Part shown: in pieces, positions 13,390-23,726 of the stretch
Layout: each line of letters starts with the position of its first letter
How positions within the stretch are numbered: position 1 is the stretch's first letter
Assembly: GCA_037576215.1 (NCBI GenBank)
Contig: JBANDB010000006.1
Location: 1,736,001-1,800,000 of the forward strand
Origin: Armillaria gallica
Taxonomy: Eukaryota; Basidiomycota; Agaricomycetes; Agaricales; Physalacriaceae
Direction: 5' to 3'
Length of the DNA stretch: 64,000 nucleotides
Position numbers and translations under genes: made by a program
Notes under the pieces: model-generated
What the model was told of the DNA's origin: nothing
What the model saw: the letters and a program-made list of their open reading frames with translations, nothing else
Database searches by the model: none

Positions 13390-14997
13390 CTACGAAGTAA
13401 GGCCACGCTTCTCTCTCCGCTTCGCCGACCTGCGCTCTGAGGCCTTATACCTCTTCAACAGACTGCGTTGATCAATAAACTTACTACCAACGTCCACGAA
13501 CTTCAAGTCTGGCCTAGACGATCTCGATACCACCTGTATTTTCTCCTTGGGTTTCTTCACATAGCGAGGTATTTTGACCCGTGGCGTTATTCTTGGGTCG
13601 TCAGTATGAAGGTAATCAGAGGCGGTCTTCATCGTAGCCAAAGCTTTTGAGTGCTTGAGAGACCTGGGAACGACCGATTCCTGCAGTCACGGCACATAAA
13701 CGGTCATGAAAACGCTCTTCTAAAAAGACACTCATACCGCATCTTCCAGTAGGGACTCCCAGTAGTGTCGTTCATACCGGTCTCGTGCAGCCTGACGTCC
13801 AGGCTCTTCCTCGATTTCATCAGCTTCATTGGCGTCCTCTCTGCTTGTTATACGTCGTCTGCTGTCCCGTACGGATACGAGCTTCTCCATACCGATACGA
13901 AACCCGGTCTGAAGAGTTTTACCCTGGAACCAACGGTCAGCGCCGTTCTAAGACCAAAAGAAAAGAAAACAATCGGATGGGGTTGAAATTGTTATAACCA
14001 TTGACTGGGCGATGTAAGGCACCACAGCCGGTCTTGAATTTCGCGAATGAATAGAAAGTCTCATCATCGACGAGAGCAGTATGGACCGTACTCACTTCCT
14101 AGAAACGCAGCAAGAGGTTTGATGTCAGTACGAAAAGACGGGCATAAGCAGTGCTTTCACCTAGAAAAAAACAGTAAGCAACAGTGATCATAAAAGGAAG
14201 AAGTGGTTTCAGGAAGAATGAAAAAAATGTAACCATATAGGTGTCTTAAAGACTAATCGTTAAAGCATCATATGTCTGCTGGAGCAGAACAACGAAAACG
14301 AGGATACATACCTTCACCCATGCATGTTCCATCCCCTTCAACCTCAGAATCGCGTCGACACGACCCAGACTGAGGTGATGGCGCTGTGCTAGCTCTCTCA
14401 CGTTGTTCTTCTTGGGGTCTCTCATGTACTCCTCGTAGATGATTGACCTATGACTGTCAGAAAGAGGCGGAGGAGGCTTGAACGAACGATTCATCGGGAA
14501 TGGCTGCGAATACGAATGTTAGCATTCACGAAGGCGCAAAGGAAGAGCAACCCAACGATGTCTCCACCAAGCCACTTTGCCTCGTTGGCTACTTTAAACC
14601 GCCCTCCAATTTTCTCCATGAACGCCGCGTACGACTTTGGTTGGCCAGATTGCCTTTCATCCTCCTCCGACTCTCCCTCGAATTCATCCGCCTCCTCCGT
14701 TACCGTTTCTGCAGCTTCCTCAGACTGCTCAGCCAGGGCTTCCTCAGACTGGGTGCCTTCCTCCTCTGCCTCCAGCATTAAACGCCCCTCTTCAGATATT
14801 GAAGACAGATCAGCATCTTCCTCGACGTCGGTGAGTTTCTTTACGGTTTCAGCCGAGTCGGGAGTATTGCCTGAACCCCCGACGTCATCCACAAAACGGA
14901 TGGCAGAGGATGACAGGTTATGCCGCAGACTGGGCCGTGCATGGACAAGAGACGGTCGTGCGCATCGAAAGGTGAGATGTCGATATAAGTTCAACAT
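13390..14997 (-). CDS. Mitochondrial small-subunit ribosomal protein mS45 (Bot1 / MRPS35 family)
   Basis: Mitoribosome protein of the family annotated in Pfam as eukaryotic mitochondrial regulator. The start at 14997 gives MLNLYRHLTFRCARPSL, rich in Arg/Ser and lacking acids, a good mitochondrial targeting peptide. It is followed by an acidic Glu/Ser stretch at about residues 40-105, a membrane-like or hydrophobic stretch at KWLGGDIVGLLFLCAF, then, after an intron, the diagnostic block FKPPPPLSDSHRSIIYEEYM...VRELAQRHHLSLGRVDAILRLKG. The last exon (from about 13640 to the stop at 13390) is Lys/Arg-rich and ends EKRGLTS. Middle exons between 13640 and 14300 are short and I did not fix each boundary. 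It is divergent from the methyltransferase gene that follows. Confidence 0.85.
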
Positions 14998-15153
14998 GTT
15001 TGAAAATTTTCTTCAATTTGAAGAAATTTATCTCATCACGTGATACATTTAGGGTAGGTCGTTGGCGGCTTGATCTTGACAGATTATCCTACTTGAAATT
15101 TACTTCTTCTACCCTGCTTCTAAAATCACGCTAGGCTGGAGTACCTTCATTCA
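14998..15153. promoter_or_regulatory. Bidirectional promoter mS45 / EEF2KMT with a CACGTG palindrome
   Basis: 156 bp separate the divergent start codons. The 10-bp palindrome ATCACGTGAT lies at 15035-15044, with the E-box core CACGTG at 15037-15042, 40 bp upstream of the mS45 ATG. In fungi this core is bound by bHLH factors of the Cbf1/Pho4 type; that it is used here is inference. Confidence 0.5.
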
Positions 15154-16578
15154 ATGTCGGGCATGTATGCTGATTCTGAGCTTTTCACTATTCTTCAAGA
15201 ATATGCCGCAATTGTTCCAGCTTCCCGAATGCAGTTTCCTCACTCCATTTCGAAAGACGCTTTACACGATTTTCTTCTTCAATCTATTATTCTTGACCCG
15301 CATTTCTCCAAGTACTCTCCTTCCAAGCAATATCAAAGGTCCTTCTGGAAATGGGTCGTCCAGCACTTGGAGTTGGTATGTTCTTGTGTACGATTTCTGC
15401 TCGTCAAGGTCAATGTATCGAATAATGAAGGACGTCGAGATCGATACGCGAATATTAAGTGTCTTAACAGAAACATCCACCCCGTATGTTTCTCTCCGAT
15501 GCCTAAACATTAAATGATTCTGAACTTGTGGCGCGTATGTAGTCCATCTCTACGCGGTATCTCAGTCCCAGCACCCCCTTCCCCATCCTACGTAACATAC
15601 TACTGGAGACTTGATGCGCTACCCCACAGTAACAAAACACCGGCCCCTCTTGAATACTTCAGGACTACTCTTCTTGAATCCGGGACCATGATAGAAAGCG
15701 GCACGACGGGATTTCGGACGTGGCTCGCTAGCTTGCATCTCGCTAACTATATCATATCACATCCTGGTTCGTATCATTTCTCCGTTCTTAATATCTGAAC
15801 GCCTGCCAACCTCACACTAGATTGGGTTCGCGATGCCCGTGTCTTGGAACTAGGGTCGGGGATCGGGTTCCTAGGAATGATTGTTGGGAGCGTGCAGATG
15901 CTCGCTCGCTTGCCGACGGATATACCACAGGGAAGCACACCGAGACCCATGCTGCATTTGACCGACGTAGACAGCGAGGTCATTGCTAGATGTATCAGCA
16001 ACATCAAATTACCGTGCAGCAAGTGTGTATCGCTTCCGCCGGTTGCAATATTAACCAAGAAGTCTTCAGATATGACTGCTAATAGTCACCATCATGATAA
16101 TATCAGAGTGAGTAAGCTGATTGGTCGGACGCTTTGCGTCCAGATATTTCAGTCTTTAAAGCAAGAATTCAACAAGAAATCAATGCCGATTTAATAATCG
16201 GGGCAGATATTGTATGGCCCCTTGCTGCTTTTACTGCGCTGCTCTGAAAGGTTGCTAGGTCTTTGATCCCAGTCTGATCCCGGCTTTAGTGGCCACGCTT
16301 TCACTCGCATTAGACCCTGGACCTGAAATGCGTCAAAAAGTAGCTCTCATTGCATTGACAATACGCAATGAAGATACATATACTACCTTTCGTGCAACGG
16401 CCCAACGTGAGTGACACGTTGAGAGCACTTTCAATGGCTGATAATGCGCAAAGAATATAACCTTGTCATCTCCGACCTTGAGTACTCTAGAACAAGCAGC
16501 CTCTTCCTCAATATCGTCGATCGACGTGCCGATCTTGAAAAGCAAGATGTGAAGATCATGAAAGTTACCGTACAATAA
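15154..16578 (+). CDS. EEF2KMT / FAM86-type protein-lysine methyltransferase
   Basis: Seven-beta-strand SAM methyltransferase of the family that methylates a lysine of elongation factor 2 (Efm3 in yeast). The N-terminal helical region (from MSGMYADSELF through YQRSFWKWVVQHLEL) is the FAM86 domain; exon 1 ends at TTG before a GTATGT donor. The next exon gives DVEIDTRILSVLTETSTP, followed by SYVTYYWRL, the family segment TGFRTWLASLHLANYIISHP, motif I VLELGSGIGFLGM, and HLTDVDSEVIARCISNI. Later exons give DWSDALRPDI...LIIGADIVFDPSLIPALV and a C-terminal ALTIRNEDTYTTFRATAQ. A last exon ending in VKIMKVTVQ brings the stop to 16578; a stop directly after AQRE is the alternative if that intron is not spliced. 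It is convergent with WSS1, 74 bp away. Confidence 0.82.
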
Positions 16579-16652
16579 TATTATTTCTACGTTGATGGTG
16601 TTGTACAATGTGAGAGAAAAGTACTGGGAACGTAACTCACAAAGTAAGACGC

Positions 16653-17903
16653 TCAACTATGAGTCTTTACTTGACCGCAAAAAGAGCACATCCAAAAATC
16701 ATGAGCCATCCCTCCCTGACCACAGGCAAGGCACGTCCAACCATCACTGGGTCGAGGCGTCAAGCATGCGTCGCATTGGAGCGCCATGGGTGCGTTCAAT
16801 AGTGTACACACTGGGCAAGACCACTGATCAGATAACACAGATCTTGTAAAGCCAGTAGAGTGGCGCTTCGCAGAGCTACTGCTTTCCCCGGGACTTGACG
16901 ATGATGGTCTGTTCCGCTTAGGATAGGCCTTTGGACGGACCGGCCTCACGAGAGTCTGATACAATGATGACCTCCGGATCCCAACCCTCATCATAGTCGT
17001 CGCCAGTAAGGTCAATAACGATGCTCTCCTTGGCTGCTTTCTCAGCTTCTCGCTCAGCGCGTACCAAGCCCACACGCTTTTTCGTCGTGTGCCCTCTGCT
17101 CAGCGGCCTAATTTCATATGATTAGCCATAGAAGTACGATTAACCCCAGGAGAAAACCATACCATAGCAGCTAATTCTCGCAGCGATTTTCCGTTTCTCA
17201 TACCAGAAGAACTGGCGCCTACTCGTCTGCCGCCTCCACCTAGGGCCTGAGACGTTCGTCTCCTCTTCTCTGCAGCTTCAAGTGCCTTCGCGCGGCTCAA
17301 ATACTGGGGCACACTACGCGATACATCACCCCCTAGCCGGTGACCCTTCGAAAAGAATCCTTCCCCAGCATAACCAGTTCGCACGAGTTGCTCGTACTCG
17401 TCCTGGAGGCCAGAAAGGAATTTATAAAACTTGTCATCGTGCGGACCGTGAACGTTGTGCGTCAACTGATAGATATATAATGAGGCTCCTAAATACTTGA
17501 AGGACTCGGATACATACCTCATGTAACATAGTCTGGACCACCTCCTCAACATCTAAGAATGATTCGGGTGAATAGGCAGGACGCAATCTCAGCAGGATCT
17601 TTTGACCCATATTGACATCTAGCAGCCACGAGTGTGTATCAAATAGTACGTGAGTATATTCGGGGCTTACTCATTCCTGCTGGTATCTTAGCATCATTTC
17701 AAGGTATCTACGAAACTAGCAAGCGCACCTAGTAAATTTGACTGGTCCGGAAAGAATTCTGCCAATGTAGGAAGAATCCACTGATGCGTTCGCATTATAG
17801 GCTTGACCATCGATGCCACTTTCCGTAGCATCTGCATGGCCTGGTCAGCTTTCGGCCGTCCTGTGAGATGAGTAAATGACTTTATGAGGATATCAGTCGA
17901 CAT
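16653..17903 (-). CDS. WSS1: WSS1-like DNA-dependent metalloprotease (WLM domain)
   Basis: SUMO- and Cdc48-linked protease that removes proteins crosslinked to DNA. I start at the ATG at 17903 (MSTDILIKSFTHLTGRPK), which fits the family start; the frame is open upstream to 18089 but that extension is Arg/Cys-rich and unconvincing. The WLM core has MLRKVASMVKPIMRTH, LAEFFPDQ and the zinc-site sequence MLHELTHNVHGPHD; an intron falls between HE and LTH. Downstream are an SHP-like FFSKGHRLGGD, a perfect VIM-type RAKALEAAEKR, then IVIDLTGDD and VIIVSDS, which look like SUMO-interacting motifs. Two RanBP2-type zinc fingers close the protein (WSCPVCTL...CDACL and WTCLACG...CSFCG). The order matches Wss1/SPRTN biology closely. 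ACGCGT lies at 17995-18000, 92 bp upstream. Confidence 0.9.
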
Positions 17904-18645
17904 TGTAGTTGCAGTGGACGAGAAACGTAGGGCGCCGCGGTTTAGGTGTGAGGTTGCGGAAGTTTCGAGAAGAGACGCGCGTCTGGGCTGATTAACGCGT
18001 TGCGGCTTTCCGGCTCTTCCGGTCCGATTTTCACACTTTCCGTGAGGACAGGGCAGGCAGGGCAGCTTTCCGTCACGGTCATCTGACATTGTGACTACCC
18101 TGCAGACCCTGCCTACTCACCTCAGTGGCTGGCTGCCCTGCCCTGCCCCTCAGTGGAGCAGAGAAGCACTCACTGAGTGGGGCCTGGCTGGCATCCACTC
18201 ACAGTCCCAGCCCTCCACTCACATCAGACAAATGGCCTTTGCCTTCCTTACTTCGCGATGTTTACACTTTGATGAATTTACTGTAACATTGAGAGCCTAT
18301 AGTACAAAATACAAAGAGTATACCATGTATGCGATGCGATGTGAAAGGCGATATAACGATAGTATCCATGAAAACGTGATGGAAAGGGAGATATGTCGAG
18401 GGTCATGAGATAAACTTTGAAAGGAAGAGAGTGTCGTCGCCTCATATGGCGTTGTAGGGGTAGCGTTATACAGTAAACCAAAATGCAGAAGAGTGTTCTA
18501 AATGCAGTGACGATAACTAGGGGCGATGTGAGAGCAGATGAAAGCGACATTATGAGGAAGGTCCTAGACATAAATCCGGCCACATGATACAAAAAGCAAG
18601 GGTGAGGGGAAAATACATGATGAGAACGAAAGAGCGGGTTCATCT
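17904..18645. other. Spacer between WSS1 and the SAM methyltransferase, with GC-rich repeats
   Basis: No gene is recognised. The WSS1 promoter must lie at the left end. Between about 18046 and 18240 there is a run of short direct and inverted repeats built on GGGCAG / CTGCCC and CACTCA / CTCAGTG. The rest, to 18645, is ordinary sequence that includes the methyltransferase 3' end. Confidence 0.5.
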
Positions 18646-21163
18646 TCATTGAACAGATGGCGGTCGTGATGATTTAGATTTGATACCCTCGAAGACACGG
18701 ATAGTGCGAACATGGGTCAACTCGTTTTGACCATAGGGATACTCCGACGTTTTGTCGGTAGCATCCGGACCACTGGACGTTGCCGACTTCAGGGGAAGCT
18801 CAATGCTGTCCGTAGTGGGACATTTTGAGCTAGGCAGGCCAGTAGGCCAATTGAACCGACGCCGCCGGAAACTGAACACAAAACACACATCAGTAAACGA
18901 AACGATCATTGCAGACTAAATAGGAACCTACCATTCGTATGCCCAAACGGCGTCCTCAAACTCGGCTCTGCTGACGACTCTCTCGCCAGCCTCATCAACG
19001 AAACCTTCTATCCAGTCCGCCAAAGCAGCCTTGCATCCAAGGAGGGTATGCATGTTCATGCAACAATGCATTTCCAAATCAGCAGGTGAGAAAGGAAGGA
19101 AGGTGCGTGGCCAAAGGATCAGTCCTCCAGGCTGTCCGGATCGGTCGAGCTCTGAGGTCGACAAATCTAAATTCAATGCGGGCCGTCTCGCAGATGCTTC
19201 CTTGGAAGCGGCGCTAACCTCCGACATCGATATGCCTAGCATACTAGCAGCCTTGGCACTGATGGTCTCCTGCCCACTGTCGGAGGACACGCAGGTGTCG
19301 CAGCTCGTTCGGCTTTCCGATCCACTGTCATCTTCCAAAGTATTCCGTCGTGGTCGATTCTTTTTCTTCTCCCTGTCCCCCCACTCGATATTAAGCGACA
19401 GCTTCTTGAAGATATCCGCAGGTATGATGTTGGACTTCTTCTTCTCCGCTGAGAGCTCCGTTGGGGCCACCTTGAGATGCATACTTTTCATCTTGCCAGC
19501 AAGCCTCGTCCCAAAAATACCCTTCATAAGGTCAAGGAGAAATTCTGCGGGACGCGGATGGATTCCATACACGCTCACAAGCATTCCCTCGTACGACGTT
19601 TCCATATCCCGGGACTCAGCGGCTGCGACATCCCAAGGCTTAGATGGCTCCGGAGGCTCTTGAAGGATGCAAGAGTCTTTCGACGGAGGACAGTCACGAG
19701 GCGACAGATCCACAGAGACATGAGGACTGGGGAATGTTCCTTCAGAGACGAGGAGGAGGACAGTGACTCGTCGTCTCCGACAAGAGTCTCCGCTGGGTCA
19801 GACCCTAAATCTGAGCTCAGGCTAATTGGACTACGTTCTTCGGAACCGCTCTCTCCTGACTCTTCGTCATCTTCGTCATCGAGGTCAATAAATGAGCTTT
19901 GCTGAGGCTTCCTCGACGCATGTTGGGAGATTGACGTAGGAAATGGGGACGGGGATTCGCCATAAGGGAAGAATAGTTGATCATCTATGAGCTCGAGACG
20001 GCCTCCCACCGTTAGAACGCGATAGACTTCGGACAGAACGAACTCCCACTTCGAGTAGGGTATGCATAAAGTGAGGTTGGCCATTCTAACCATGTCGAAG
20101 GAGCCATCAGGAAACGGGAGAGGATACGCAACGCTAAAAACCAGAACATAAACGTCAAATAATATCAGGCCAGAGTAGAAATAATACGCACAAGTTGCCA
20201 CGGACAAATTGTACATTCTCCGTCTTTTGAAAGTCTCGCTGGAGAACATCCACAAGGTCAAATCCAACAAAAGTGGTGTGCTTCCATGCGGCCGCTGCGT
20301 CCAGAATCCAAAAGCCTGGCCCGCAGCCCAAGTCAATTACAGAACGGGGAGGTGTATTGCCGTAATCACGGAAACTCGGAGAATTCTTAGGCTGAAGGCG
20401 CTGTAATAACTCGTTGTTCAACAGATCACTAGGTGACGGTCAGGAAAGACTAGAATAGTCACGATACCGCTGAAAACTCACACATCAAGGTAGATGGAAT
20501 CAAACGCCCGTGGGTATGGTGTCTCTTTCGGGTAAGGATGAAGTTTGACGCCAAAGTCATTTCTGGACCAAGTATCCTTCTTTCTGTATTTAGGCGGTTT
20601 GGCGGAATCCTCGCCGTCATCATCATCCTCGGGCTCTGCGATCGCTGGTGGGGTTCTAGGTGACTTTTCTTCGGTCGGGGAGGCTGGCGATGAGGACGGA
20701 GAGCTGTTGGTTGACAGTAAGGCTGTGGGTGAGTGTGGCATCACAGTCACGTCAGAGGCGAGTGAATGGGCAATGGACCTCTTCTTCCTGAGCGTCTTGG
20801 GGATCTTAAAACGCGTTGAAGACGTGAGGTCGGAGTCCTTGCGAGGACGCGGTGCCGGTGAGCCGGGACGAGGCGGGTCTAAATCCTTGTCTCTATGTTT
20901 GAAAACCATGTTTCCGAAAGACGAAAGACCAGTGGCAGAAGAGAAAAGACACTGGAGCGACGACGTTTTAGAGGAGAGTGAGGCTCTTCTGTGCCGGGGT
21001 GGTAGTATGTGGAAAAGGGACGATAGTGGGAGGTTACTGATGTACGAGAGGTAGCTGTAGCCCGGGGACGAGCAACGATGAAAGAGGGCTCCGAGACGGA
21101 GGTGGAGGAGGGTGGTGATGGTGCGAAATAAGAAGTGGGCCGTGGGGCAGTAGTCGATCCCAT
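18646..21163 (-). CDS. Large SAM-dependent methyltransferase, basidiomycete type, role unknown
   Basis: Start chosen at the ATG at 21163 (MGSTTAPRPTSYF). The N terminus is a Ser/Pro/Arg-rich low-complexity tail that includes LSSFGNMVFKHRDKDLD after an intron. A class I Rossmann core follows: SVIDLGCGPGFWILDAA (motif I), TTFVGFDLVDV (acidic SAM-ribose strand), ENVQFVRGNL, then PFPDGSFDMVRMANLTLCI and VYRVLTVGGRLELIDDQLFFP. The core is split by a long acidic/Ser insertion (about 19750-19930). The frame changes there; a 77-nt intron with donor GTCTGACC would restore it but is not certain. The C-terminal half (GMLVSVYGIHPRPAEFLLDLM, GGLILWPRTFLPFSP, HTLLGCKAALADWIEGFVDE) ends at 18646. I recognise the fold but not a substrate. 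Confidence 0.75.
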
Positions 21164-21800
21164 TATGACAGTAGGCCTAAGTAGGCACAAGCAGGGCCGA
21201 GGTTGGGAGTGCCACTGGCGGTAAAATAATGAGCAATGTAACTTGTTCATTGTTCAGTCCTTTGTCCATCCATGTCGAAGTACGAACTCACCGGCTGCAG
21301 TAAACAATAGGTCTTTGTCACCCAACTTTGACCTCAAATATATATATCTCCAAACAGGTGTCCAGTGACTAATTCGCCGGCTTGGTTGCGATGGCTTGGC
21401 TTCTGTTGAGTACCTCGAAAAAAAAGTCAGAAGGCCGGATGGCAGCGAGGAAGGTACATGGGAAGGCCAGATGGTAGAGAAGAAGAAGAGATGTGGGAGG
21501 CGCCCGTTTGACGATATACCCAATACGTTGATGCCAGTGATTCCGAGTGATGCCCATTTGGTGGTAGCGTCCGGTCAAACAACGAACCAAGAATGGGGTC
21601 CTTATGTCATCTTTCTGCATCCGTGGCCACAAATTCCGATCACACAGCGGTTTCCGGTCATCGGAACACTCGCGTCCCTTCACGTCCATGTTACGGTCCG
21701 ACGGTGGAAGGTACCTTGGTCCTCAATGACTGAATACTGCATACAAACGCACATCCAATGCGTCTCTATTTATTCAATAATGTTTACACACTAATATTTC
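21164..21800. other. Spacer between the SAM methyltransferase and SF3B5
   Basis: Open frames exist on both strands (for instance 21396-21794 plus) but none has family-like sequence, a splice-compatible context or a known domain. I see only the promoter of the methyltransferase and the 3' region of SF3B5. Confidence 0.45.
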
Positions 21801-22322
21801 CTAATCATCATCTTTCCGGGGAGGCGGTCCGCATGGCTGCAACATTCGCTGAAATACATCGTTTCAGTTATATACGATCTCAGCTATCAAATTTGACACT
21901 TGCCTCGGTCATCTCAAACTTGACGCGCCCCGTTGCTTCTCCGTCCGCAATAGCAAGGTATGAAGTCAGGGTAGAGTGTCCTACTATGGACGAAAGTGTA
22001 TCTCGGTGCTGATGCGTCAGCCAGTCACTACAAGGGCATTAGTCTACTCGGCAGCTCTAGAACGGCGACAGCGCCCTTACTATTTCGTCAAGTCCGCATG
22101 CCCTAATAGCAAGGGGGGTTAGTGGCTAATCCAGATAGATGAAACAGCACTGACCAGTTCCCGTATATCGAGCATGCACTGTACAGGATATCGATTAAAA
22201 AAAGTCAGAGTAGTATATGACTCACTCACAATGCTCAAGCTGTGTGTTGGCTGTATATCTCAATTCAGAAGACTAAAGAAAGGTGTCAGGCTGGGCGGAT
22301 ATCCAACAAGATGACTGACCAT
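21801..22322 (-). CDS. SF3B5: Splicing factor 3B subunit 5 (SF3b10)
   Basis: Smallest subunit of the SF3b complex of U2 snRNP, which holds the branch-point helix. The gene is too fragmented for any single open frame to reveal it. Six coding exons: 22322-22320 (the ATG alone), 22272-22230, 22178-22155, 22102-22081, 22027-21904 and 21848-21801; total 264 nt, 87 residues, against 86 in man. The protein begins MSSELRYTANTQLEHLHARY and continues TGTGHADLTKYDWLTHQHRD, GHSTLTSYLAIADGEATGRV and MLQPCGPPPRKDDD, matching the human protein throughout. Introns are 47-55 nt. The last one begins GCAAGT, a GC-AG intron, fixed by the conserved join TE-RMLQPCGPP. It shares an 84-bp promoter with C1D. Confidence 0.93.
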
Positions 22323-22406
22323 GTTCAAGCGGCTGTTTACGTGTGTTTCTTTCAAAATCAAAACCAAACCACGCGCACGTGGACTTTTCCCGAGGACGCG
22401 ACGACC
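22323..22406. promoter_or_regulatory. Very short bidirectional promoter SF3B5 / C1D
   Basis: Only 84 bp separate the start codons of two RNA-processing genes transcribed in opposite directions. The leaders must be short or overlap. The sequence contains AACCAAACCACGCGCACGTG, whose 3' end is a CACGTG E-box core at about 22374-22380. Confidence 0.6.
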
Positions 22407-23453
22407 ATGACTACCGAAACGGCCAAGGCAAAATCGAAATTGGCGATTCTTTCATCATCCCTTTCAGAGCTGGAATCTCAGCTCGAGCCGTTGTTTACCC
22501 AGACCCTGCCCGAAACTCTTCTGTCTTTGGAGCCTATCGAACAAGCTAAACTGCAAACACTTCTCACCTATGTCACCTATGACCTAGTGTTCAGTGCGCC
22601 TTCAGCTCTTCTATTTTAATCTCATCATCCCAATTAATCCTAGTTTACCTCAAGTCCAGGGGAATCGATCCAAAAACTCATCCCGTAGTATCAGAGCTAG
22701 TAAGGCCCTCTCTAACTGCTCAATTCCCAACTACAACCTCAAAACAGGACAGAATAAAAGGATACTTTGACAAGATTGACAAAGCCGAAAAGCCAGAAAC
22801 CAGTACGTGCAATCTTTTTTTCCCTCGCGATCCTACTCACCAGACTCTAGGGCATATCGAAATCGACAAAGCCGCCGCCGGACGATTCATCAAACATGCC
22901 ATCACACAAGCCAAGCTAGGTCGGCCTCCCGGCGAAGCGCTTCCAGAGCCGACGCCTGGTCCGTCCAACGTTCGTGTTCCGGTCAAAGTTACGGAGAAAA
23001 TGCTCCAGCGGCAACAATATGAGAAGGAGATGAAGGAACGCGATGCCGCAGAAGGCAGCGAAGAAAGCGATTTGGAAGTGTTTGATGACGAGAAGATGGA
23101 TGAGGACGATAATGAAAAGGTTGTTGACGTCAAAGGTAAGGGGAAAGCTAAGGAACAGAACGACGAAGGGAAACTGTCCGTTGATGCTTCCACAACTCCT
23201 GGGACGAAACGAAGAAGAGCTACTGTTGATCCTTTCGCCGGTCAGTTTCCCTTTCGTACTTTGCTCCATGGAATTTGACAATGTCTCTATAGGATACGGA
23301 GATGATGCCTCTTCGGCAAATCAGCTTACTGAAGCGTCGAGTAAAGACTCTGTTCAGCAGACTAAGCCAAAAAAGAAGAAACAGAAGAGCAAAGAGTCGA
23401 CTCCCAAAGCGAAAACGGAGAAGAAGGCCAAAAAGAAGGGTAATAGTACATAA
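22407..23453 (+). CDS. LRP1: C1D / LRP1 exosome-associated rRNA processing protein
   Basis: Nuclear cofactor of the RNA exosome (with Rrp6) in the Sas10/Utp3/C1D family, needed for 3' trimming of 5.8S rRNA and small RNAs. The start is the ATG at 22407 (MTTETAKAKSKLAIL). The first exon carries the helical LSSSLSELESQLEPLF...LPLEQAKLQTLL-like region, and the next short exons give the diagnostic VYLKSRGIDPKTHPVVSEL and DRIKGYFDKIDKAEKP. After another intron comes IDKAAAGRFIKHAI, then a charged linker with Glu/Asp runs and a Lys-rich tail (TKPKKKKQKSKES...KAKKKGNST) ending at 23453, which should serve for nuclear localisation and RNA binding. Splice joins are canonical. Confidence 0.88.
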
Positions 23454-23726
23454 GAGTCGTGTGTTTTACTATAGTATCCCTGGTTTCGTATATTGATCTA
23501 GAAACTGGAGTATATCTAGTATTTAAACTGCGACGAGGATCATAATGGTCTCGTCAAAAGGTGTGCAAAGGAATACATACAAAAGAGTACAAAATAACGT
23601 CTGTTAGTACAATACGGGTAGAGAATGTACATGTGTAGCTGTGAATGTGATGTGCAACAGATGCTATATCAAGCAGGGAATACAATGGAAGAACAGAGAA
23701 ACAAAAAACCGTGAAAAAAAATAATC

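Noticed and set aside
21396..21794. Plus-strand frame of 132 codons and opposing minus frames
   Set aside because: Composition looks random and no domain is seen.
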